This document shows, piece after piece, positions 57,051 to 64,000 of a DNA stretch of 64,000 nt. The stretch is taken from positions 1 to 64,000 of the forward strand of contig MSJI02000892.1 in the NCBI GenBank assembly GCA_001931905.2, given 5' to 3'. The notes under the pieces were generated by a model. The model worked only from the letters and a program-made list of their open reading frames with translations. It searched no databases and was not told the DNA's origin. The DNA comes from Cladosporium sp. IMV 00045. Lineage: Eukaryota > Ascomycota > Dothideomycetes > Cladosporiales > Cladosporiaceae. Each line of letters opens with the position of its first letter. Position 1 is the stretch's first letter. Made by a program: the position numbers and the translations under genes.

Positions 57051-58070
57051 GCTCTCATCGACAATCACCGCATGAGGGCCAACACGCCTTGCATACTCAT
57101 TTCTCTTTCCCTTTTCCTTTCGCCAAGCCAAAGATACAGTTGACATAGTACATAGGCACTTGCACGCACACACGCACTCATCATGCCTTTTTTTTTCTTG
57201 TGCTCTCCCCTACAAAGACACCTTTCGGTGTTCATTTGGGGCAGAAGGGCAGCACGTAATGATAATGGAAGCGCAAGCATTTCAAGACATCTTGTTTCCT
57301 CTCCTCTCACTTCTCCTTTCAGTGGGATGTGGTTTGTGAGACGTTTTTTGTTTGTGGGTTCCTGATTTGTGAGTAAGTGCGCAAGCGTCAAAGAACCAAA
57401 ATTTTCGACTTGGTACATGGCTTTGTTGCGATATAGCTCGCGAAAGCATAAATTTACTGATCTCGCCCTGGATCAGCGTTCGTAACATTTACTGGTGTCC
57501 ATTGCCATCCTGGAAATGATTGCAGTCGTCCTCTGTCAACTCTTCACTTTTTCGGGCAAAGGCACATGCAACTCCCCAGCCCTGATGCAGAGGCTCACAA
57601 TCCGGGAAAGATCCCACAAAGCCTTTGGACTTTACTGCCGACTCGACTTCACTTCACTTCACTTGCTCCCTAGGAGTCGGTTCTACTAACTTCACTGTAC
57701 ACCACAAAGTGAACTCTCGCAAGCAAGCAAGCAAGCAAGCAATCAGTAACAGCAGTCTCGAGTCTCGGATCTCGAGGCTCGTCATAGCTTGTTGCTTACT
57801 GTAAGTTCACTTACATCCGTCCTTATGCGTCGCAGGCTCATTGGTGGGTGGCTCCCGCCCGCCACCTGGTGCCGTTGTATATAAACACTTATCTTTTGGG
57901 GGTCGTGGAGGCTCTTACATCTCACAAACACACACGACTTCGACCTCCCGATCTCTTCGCTATCCGCTACCTTTTTTCCACGCTGCTGTCCCGTCTTCGC
58001 TTCTTTCGCCAACAACGAAGCACTACCACAAACAACACCGCTTCATTGCCCACCAACTGTCCGAGTCACC
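57051..58070 (+). promoter_or_regulatory. SVF1 3' flank and promoter of the acidic-protein gene, copy B
   Basis: Same elements as 35351-36352: a ttcac run (about 57645-57664), an aagcaagcaagcaagcaagc microsatellite (57721-57740), CTCGAG palindromes (57756-57781, the last changed to gaggctcg) and TATATAAA at 57878-57885, 193 bases before the ATG at 58071. Confidence 0.6.
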
Positions 58071-59138
58071 ATGGACAGAGCCACATCTCGCCATCAGGAG
58101 CAAGAGGACGTCCTCAAGCTCGTCGCCCCTTCTTCGGAGAAGCGGGCGAAACTCCTCCGTCTCGTCGAGGAGAGGAAGCGGTCCGAGACTTTCCTGGGTT
58201 ACACAGCTGGCAGTGTCAAGGGTGGCAATCACTCGGCGACTATGTCCCCTTCTCAGCCTGGTGTTCGACTCTCGAGCAACAAGCCAGCCACCAAGAGCGA
58301 GAGCAACCCCTCCGATGTCAGATCCACCACCAACAGCTCGGGCTGGATCATTCCGACCAGAGCCAAAGATGGCGACGTTCAGCCCGAGTCCGAGTCCAAG
58401 TCCAGCAAGCCTGCATCCACAGGCACAAGCACCGCTACCGCGATGCGTGGCGAAGTCAAAAAGAGCGTGTACAGGCACAAGTGGATCGACGGCGTCAGTG
58501 TCGACACTCCAATTCAGTCCAAGGGCACCAACGCAAAGACCGCCAACGACAGCAGCTCTGGGGCCTCCAAGCTGAGCGTCGACAAACCCTCTCTTCTCCG
58601 TCCCGCTCCAACGGGACTCGAGTCTCAAGCTGGGAAGCTTGCTGTTGAGGTGAAGGAATCAGAGCGTTCTGGCCAGTTCAGATCTCCTTTCTTCGACGGC
58701 ACAGGGGCTTTCGCCACCAAGACCAGAATCGCTGGGATCTACAATCCTGCCTTCACCTCCAAGATTCACAGTTCCCCTGTTCATCTGGAATCTCAGAACA
58801 ACGCCTTCTCCGACACTGTCGCCCGCGCCGGCATCAACACCAAGCCCGTCCGCCCGACCAAAATCCTCTCCTCTCCCCTCCGCGGAACCGCTGCAGTCGA
58901 CGATGGCTTTGACGTCGTGGGCACCGCTGAGCTCGAGCGCGACGACGGCTTCGATCGCCTGGAGGTGCCCGCTTTCTCTGCAGACAACGGAAAAGGCGAG
59001 CTCACCTTCTGGGAGGATGAGGAAGACGAAGAAGAGTGGCTCGAGAGTTGGGATGAGGGCGGTCTCGCAGAACCGAAGGTGAAGGCCGGTATTGATGGGA
59101 GGAAGGGAAGGGAGGTGAGGTTCATGGCTGGGCTGTAG
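58071..59138 (+). CDS. Acidic-tail protein, unknown function, D2 copy B (intact)
   Basis: 355 aa, single exon. The N-terminal third is charged and helical (QEQEDVLKL, EKRAKLLRLVEERKRSETF). A Ser/Thr/Asn-rich linker follows, then a conserved patch KKSVYRHKWIDGVSVDTP. The second half contains FFDGTGAFATKTRIAGIYNP and a very acidic segment (FWEDEEDEEEWLESWDEGG, about 315-333) before a basic end. No family recognised. A TATA box and CTCGAG palindromes lie upstream. Copy A (36353) is frameshifted, so this copy may be the only working one. The acidic Trp-containing segment could be a protein-binding motif (inference). Confidence 0.65.
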   Translation: MDRATSRHQEQEDVLKLVAPSSEKRAKLLRLVEERKRSETFLGYTAGSVKGGNHSATMSPSQPGVRLSSNKPATKSESNPSDVRSTTNSSGWIIPTRAKDGDVQPESESKSSKPASTGTSTATAMRGEVKKSVYRHKWIDGVSVDTPIQSKGTNAKTANDSSSGASKLSVDKPSLLRPAPTGLESQAGKLAVEVKESERSGQFRSPFFDGTGAFATKTRIAGIYNPAFTSKIHSSPVHLESQNNAFSDTVARAGINTKPVRPTKILSSPLRGTAAVDDGFDVVGTAELERDDGFDRLEVPAFSADNGKGELTFWEDEEDEEEWLESWDEGGLAEPKVKAGIDGRKGREVRFMAGL

Positions 59139-59683
59139 GGTCGCAAAGCTTTGCTACTTTGGCAATTCGTGGGACGGTGGGTGCGATATGGGACAAGCAT
59201 GCTTTACAAGCACAATCGGGCTGAGGGGGAAGCGATTTTGGTTTGGATGGTTGATTCGCGAGTTCAATTGGGTTGTCGCGCTCGTGACGTTTTGGGAATG
59301 GCGTTTTGGGAAGGGGACTCATTGCTTTTCATGTCTTTTTCGGCATTATCGTTGCTGCTTTTCCCAAAATTCACCGTATTGATTGTTCTATTCTCAGCTT
59401 TGTTTCCGAGACCAGGCGTTGCTCTGTTACTCAGGCTGTATCGAATACCCTGGCTCCGCATGCTCATAACGTTTCGATTCCCTGGCTTCAAGTTTCATCG
59501 ATGAGACAGAAGGTCATAGCATCGACATGGATGAGACTCGCTATCCTTCATAGACCCCCTGAGCTTGTATGACTCCTCTTAAAAGCCCCATCATTGCGCT
59601 CAAACATTATTTCGAGATTTTCCCGGCTTTGACACTTACAGTGAGCTTCGCCACCTCACCTTTTCCCAAAGATCGATCCAACC
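59139..59683. other. Intergenic region, nothing recognised
   Basis: Counterpart of 37248-37803. Open frames here do not hold up in copy A. Confidence 0.5.
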
Positions 59684-60205
59684 ATGAAGCTGGCCACCTC
59701 CCAAATGCCCAACATCAGTCACTGGCTGCTCAGATCCCGAAACACTAAGATCGGTCTTGCAATCACCCTCCCAGCCGTCGCCATTCTACTTTGCACAACT
59801 CAGGTCACTTCGATACTTGCCCCAACCTGGAAGTGCATCATCGGGAAAGCCCCAATCGAAGAAACAATGACCACTCCGAGTCAAGACGATCACGAGTTGG
59901 ACGACATCCCTCCCAAACTACCAACGAAAGCTCACAAGCCAAGTACCGCAACTGCAGCAGCATCTTTTGAATCTCAAGAGCCGTCCCGACTACCATCGAA
60001 GGCTTTCCAGCCAAATAATGCAGCTGCAGCAGCACCTTTCGAGCCCAAGGAGCCGCGGACGCCAGACAACATCTCAATCAGCTCGGATGCGAGTTCGGAG
60101 CGAGCCCACAAGCAGAGGAAGTTGAGGCTGGGGAAAAACATTAAGAAGGCATGGCAGAATCGGCCGTTTGGGCATGCGGCTGAGGAGGGTGCGGATAAAG
60201 AGTGA
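59684..60205 (+). CDS. Small one-pass membrane protein, unknown function, D2 copy B
   Basis: 173 aa, the partner of 37804-38319. The N-terminal hydrophobic helix (KIGLAITLPAVAILLC), the LPSKAF repeats and the basic C-terminus (KLRLGKNIKKAWQNR) are conserved. The Ala/Pro repeat region differs by small in-frame indels. Open frames and a shared start in both copies support a real gene. Confidence 0.6.
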   Translation: MKLATSQMPNISHWLLRSRNTKIGLAITLPAVAILLCTTQVTSILAPTWKCIIGKAPIEETMTTPSQDDHELDDIPPKLPTKAHKPSTATAAASFESQEPSRLPSKAFQPNNAAAAAPFEPKEPRTPDNISISSDASSERAHKQRKLRLGKNIKKAWQNRPFGHAAEEGADKE

Positions 60206-60294
60206 TGGGAAGGAGTTTGAGTGGGTGATAATGATTGTGGATCGTTGATTTGGTTGTTTCGGCTGATCTACATTTGAGGGCTGGAGTCTTATCG

Positions 60295-60876
60295 CTATTG
60301 TTGATACACATCGAATAATGTAGATGTCAGGATATGCAGGTAACCACAACAAGTAGATGTGTGATGAATGGGACAGACATGCGATCTCATTGTCAGTTCT
60401 GTTCTTACTTTGTTGAATATATCAGCTGCCACGACATCAGCATGCAGAACATACTCAATGCTCTCGTGAATAGTCCTTCGAAGAATGATTGACCCATTGT
60501 ACTTCTGCCGGTGCTGAGGATACTTGCATAAGAATGGCCGCTGAGAAAAGCCATGCGCGGACGAGACAACTCTGCTCTCTCCCTGTTGATATTGGCAAAC
60601 AAAGCAACCATGGGCTCGTTTTCGTCGGGAAATCCTCGTACCTTGTTCGCCATCTTTGTGAACAAAGCGGCCGACAGCATTGTTCCCTGTGAGAATGCCA
60701 TCTCCTTCGTGCTGCTGAGCGATATCTGCAAGTGGCAAAGTCCAGCGACAGTCCGGAGGGATTTGCGTTCTAGGTATCGCAATCTGATCTGAACTATTTG
60801 GAGCCCAACAATGCCCTGTGGCTTGCTGATCTTGCCATCCTTGCAAACCAAGGGAAATGAGGCGGAGGGCTTCCAC
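60295..60876 (-). CDS. Candidate hypothetical protein, D2 copy B
   Basis: A 193-aa minus-strand frame with LPLADIAQQHEGDGI and GCFVCQYQQ, matching the disrupted frame at 38642-38964. No family recognised, and the first residues may not be the real start. An overlapping second frame of 158 aa (60405-60881) competes with it. Low confidence that either is translated. Confidence 0.3.
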   Translation of the reverse strand: MEALRLISLGLQGWQDQQATGHCWAPNSSDQIAIPRTQIPPDCRWTLPLADIAQQHEGDGILTGNNAVGRFVHKDGEQGTRISRRKRAHGCFVCQYQQGESRVVSSAHGFSQRPFLCKYPQHRQKYNGSIILRRTIHESIEYVLHADVVAADIFNKVRTELTMRSHVCPIHHTSTCCGYLHILTSTLFDVYQQ

Positions 60877-61433
60877 CGCACGGTGCGAAGATCACCCGGA
60901 ATCGCGCATCCTCCGCAATTGACAACAAAGTTTCATTCGTCCCAGCGAGATGACAACCCCCATCAATCCTCTTTTGACTTCACCTGGCTCCATTTCCTTT
61001 CAGCTGGGAGGAGCTAACTCTGCAGCCAACTGCACGCACCTGCATACGTCCCACGCGTTATGAACTGGAAGTGCAGAGACGACGGTCTACTTGGACATTC
61101 CAGGCTATGGCGCCATATTGGCTTCGCACTGTTGGCACTGCTTATCCAGTTTCAGGATAGCAAGAGCTTTAGCCTGTGGCCTCTTCCTTGAGAGTAGGTG
61201 TAAATCTGCCCCAGAATGGTTTGGTGAGTGTGATACCAAGCGGCGCTGAGTCGCGCGGCGACGCACGAATCTCTCTCCAGAAGGTAAGGCCAGGACTCTG
61301 AATACGTTAAAGAAAGAGTGGGTACCATTCGCGATGAGCTGAAGGCCATTTCTTTTCGTCTACAGCATTTCTTCGGGGGGCCTTGTTTGTGTGGAATTGA
61401 GGTTACAGAAGTTGACAAGGAGACTACCTTATC
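60877..61433. other. Upstream region of the large membrane-protein gene, copy B
   Basis: Closely similar to 38965-39528. No coding frame supported. Confidence 0.45.
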
Positions 61434-64000
61434 ATGGACGCCACCATCAATGTAGTCAGGCAGCTGTCTGTCGCTCAGGCCGCGGCAATCATCAATGTGG
61501 TGATCGTAGTTGGTAGGTCTGAAGTGGCCGTTTTTTCGGATTGTACTGACTACTGCAGTGCGATTGACCTACCCGCTATTGGTGTCTGTTCTTGCTGTTG
61601 GTCTTCTCAAGCGAACTACAAATGCGGCAACATGGTAAGACAGCTGACAGCATCTTCTGGATTGTCAAACTTCCGTACTCACGCCGCGATTTGAAGGTCT
61701 ATATTCGGGCGTCTCATCAACAACTCTCACTGGCCAGTGATCCTGCGGACGGACGTTGTTTCTGGGAAGAAAGTAGATAAGCGGATGCAAGGGATGTCAT
61801 ACCTCAATGTTTTTGCTGCGATGGTCCTCGGGATAGCGGCTGCAATAACACCACTTGGGCTTCATTCGACTCTGCGCCAACAACAAACTGATGGAGTGCC
61901 CTTTTCTTACGTCAGAGATGACTCGCCTGTTGGCCAAGCTACGCAACAGCGCGGGGACTACACACTGAACAGAGTCTGTGGTGACACAATGATCGAAAGC
62001 TGCCCAGGAAACGATGATGGATACGACGTAGTCTTCAACGAAACCGGGATGTACAGTATTGCGCGTCCGGGCGCGAACGACTGGATTACAACCAACATTG
62101 CCACGAACATTACCAACGCATTTTCAAGTGCAACCGAAGGCGAAATGAGTACGGTTGCCGGTATCGCTGACATCCAATACCGTTCGTACATCGACTACAA
62201 TAATCAGACAAGACCGGAGCAGGATGAGAACACCCAGTGGCTTGATGAAGGTCGTGCTCGAACACAAGGACAATTCAGGTACTATCAGCCCTTCATTCTG
62301 GACTCAAAAATTCAGGCCATCGAAGGCCTGATCGTTTCGACTGCAGACAAGCCTGGTATTGGATTTCGGAACCACACTCTTCCTCCCTCTTCAGAATCTG
62401 GCTATACTTGGGACGAAATGATCTTGTGGCTTGAGCCTGAGACTGCATGTACCAACCTGAATATCACCTTTGACTTCACAATGCCTGCCCCTTACCAACT
62501 CGGAGGCGTACCAAATGCAAGAATCACAGATCGAGGAGGCCTCGTCAATCTCCCAAGCGACTACCCTATTCTGGATCTCAATAATACCCAAGATAACCCT
62601 AAGCTGCTGGAAAGATCATGGTGCGATTGATCTTTTCCTATCCTTACGAATTCATGCTGACAATGAAATTGTAGGAAAGGAGCTATCATGACGAACGCCA
62701 TACTTGCGCGTGCTTTGAACGAGACACGGAGCAACATGACCTTGGGCAAAGTATATCCGCTTGAAGACTACGCCAAGTTCAGCTCGCAGTCGGATGCCAG
62801 GCCAAACCAAATATCCTTCTCCGCGTACGGCAGCTCGAATGCAGCAATAGGAACGTTTACTCCACAGCTTCCTGGTGCGTTGTCGAGTATAAGCACTCTG
62901 AGTAACGACTCTACTTTTGGGGCAAGCTCGAGCTACTTCTCGATCGGTAAGTGAATACATTTGTACGTTGCTCGATCCGTGATTGCTAAGATTGTTGTAG
63001 CTACTACAGTGCGAGGCTTTGGTGGGGCAGATCCTCTCGACATCAGAACAATCGCCGCTGCCGGTGGCCTGCTTATGGGCGAGGGTAGTATGATCGACAA
63101 CAACGGCGATATCATCGAAGACACTGGAGCCTACCGTATGGATCCCGGCACCAACTGGACTCAGCCCATTTTCTCTTGCGCCGCTGCTATCAAGGCCTCT
63201 ATCAAGACTGTCAAATTCCAGCTCAACGGGACTGCACAGATCTCCAATCTTGTCGTGCAATCCGTTGAGGACTCGTCCTACAACTCCACTGACTCAATGC
63301 CCATCTGGGCCATGGAGATGCCTTCACCGCCCCGCAACATCTCTCAGCTGTCGCCGTTCTGGGGACCGATCACCGCCTCGAATCGTGATAATCCTGACAT
63401 TGCTACTCTCCAACGACCTGATTTCTATCTCCCCGCCGGGGCATCTGCGGTCTTTGGTGATCTCAGCTCCAACGATGCTCTGGCCGGTGCCAAAGCACCT
63501 TTTGGTGCGTTTGGCTCACTGTATACATTTGGCGGAAGCTTGTTCGCTTCCGGCTCGAACACCATGCCTGACCTTTCTGGCGCAACGAGTTGGCCACTGT
63601 TCATGAAATGGAACAAGCTTGGACGCAGTTCCGACACCGCTGGCAAGATCATAGAATACATCTGGACGGATTTGATGGCCAATTCAGTTGTCTCGTCCAA
63701 GAGTGCACTTCCATCTGCGGAAGCGGCAGCGGTAGCCCGGCCTGCGACGAGGTTCGTGTTGAGTACAAGCTACGATTGGAAGTATGCTATTCCGGCTTTA
63801 TTCTTCGCGGCGATCTATGCTTTCCTCTTCCTCGGGTCTGCCATAATGGTCATCGCCAAGAAAGCCGGCTTCGGCAGCCTACGCTTCGTCCTCAATCAGA
63901 CGGCTGCCGGCAGGGCGATGACCACCGAGCGATACCAGGCGAGTGGTGAAGCAGACAGGGGAGACACGAAGATGTGGGCTGATGTTCGAGGTGACGAGCC
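61434..64000 (+). CDS. Large glycosylated multi-pass membrane protein, D2 copy B, 3' end outside window
   Basis: Exons 61434-61512, 61559-61634, 61697-62620, 62675-62946 and 63001->64000. The first four match copy A (39529) in length exactly. If the last exon is also 1046 bases, the stop would fall about 46 bases beyond the window. The same hydrophobic segments and sequon-rich ectodomain are present. The first donor is GTAGGT, the more usual form. Most substitutions are conservative, and the frame is intact throughout the visible part. Confidence 0.75.

Larger units (their letters stand above)
56121..64000. repeat. Duplicated block D2, copy B (visible extent)
   Basis: Aligns with 34421-42141 in the same order: SVF1, acidic protein, small membrane protein, candidate antisense frame, large membrane protein. 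It starts exactly at the gap and runs off the window. Confidence 0.9.

Overview
The window is nuclear DNA of a filamentous ascomycete (Pezizomycotina). The evidence is short GT-AG introns of about 50-180 bases, a fungal Pkc1 with HR1-C2-C1-kinase order, an SVF1 gene, Zn2Cys6 regulators, Dal5-type and maltose-permease-type transporters, and a DUF7053 protein. A Dothideomycete is my best guess, but only from general impression.

Layout. 1-2.6 kb: a four-exon P450 on the minus strand. 2.65-11.7 kb (D1 copy A) and 12.2-21.3 kb (D1 copy B): the same four-gene unit twice in the same orientation, about 9.54 kb apart. The unit is a pisatin-demethylase-like P450, a DUF7053 protein with a C-terminal zinc finger, an orphan HExxH protein and a secreted M14 carboxypeptidase. 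Copy A is intact; in copy B the HExxH gene is broken. Between the copies lie a poly-C run, a 20-N gap and a fragment of a pogo/Fot1-like transposon. 21.9-33.5 kb: single-copy PKC1, a LYC1-like acetyltransferase with three frameshifts, an RBR E3 ubiquitin ligase and an 87-base tandem repeat. 33.9-42.1 kb (D2 copy A) and 56.1-64 kb (D2 copy B): SVF1, an acidic protein (broken in A, intact in B), a small one-pass protein and a large glycosylated membrane protein; the copies are 21.7 kb apart at their left ends. 42.9-56.1 kb: an island found once, holding a Dal5-like transporter, two Zn2Cys6 regulators, two enoyl-CoA hydratase/isomerases with peroxisomal-type C-termini, an ACSF3-like acyl-CoA ligase and a maltose-permease-like transporter.

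How the genes work together. The island reads as a co-regulated unit for uptake, CoA activation and peroxisomal beta-oxidation-type processing of an organic acid. The alternative is synthesis of a small unsaturated acid. The remaining genes are mostly housekeeping (cell-wall signalling, ubiquitin, stress survival) or secreted and oxidative functions.

Caution on assembly. Both 20-N gaps fall exactly where a duplicated block starts or stops. The scaffold may therefore interleave two homeologous or haplotypic sequences (contigs 1-11732, 11753-56100 and 56121-64000) rather than carry real tandem duplications. Exon boundaries were derived by hand from splice signals and reading-frame sums and could be off by a base or two in places.
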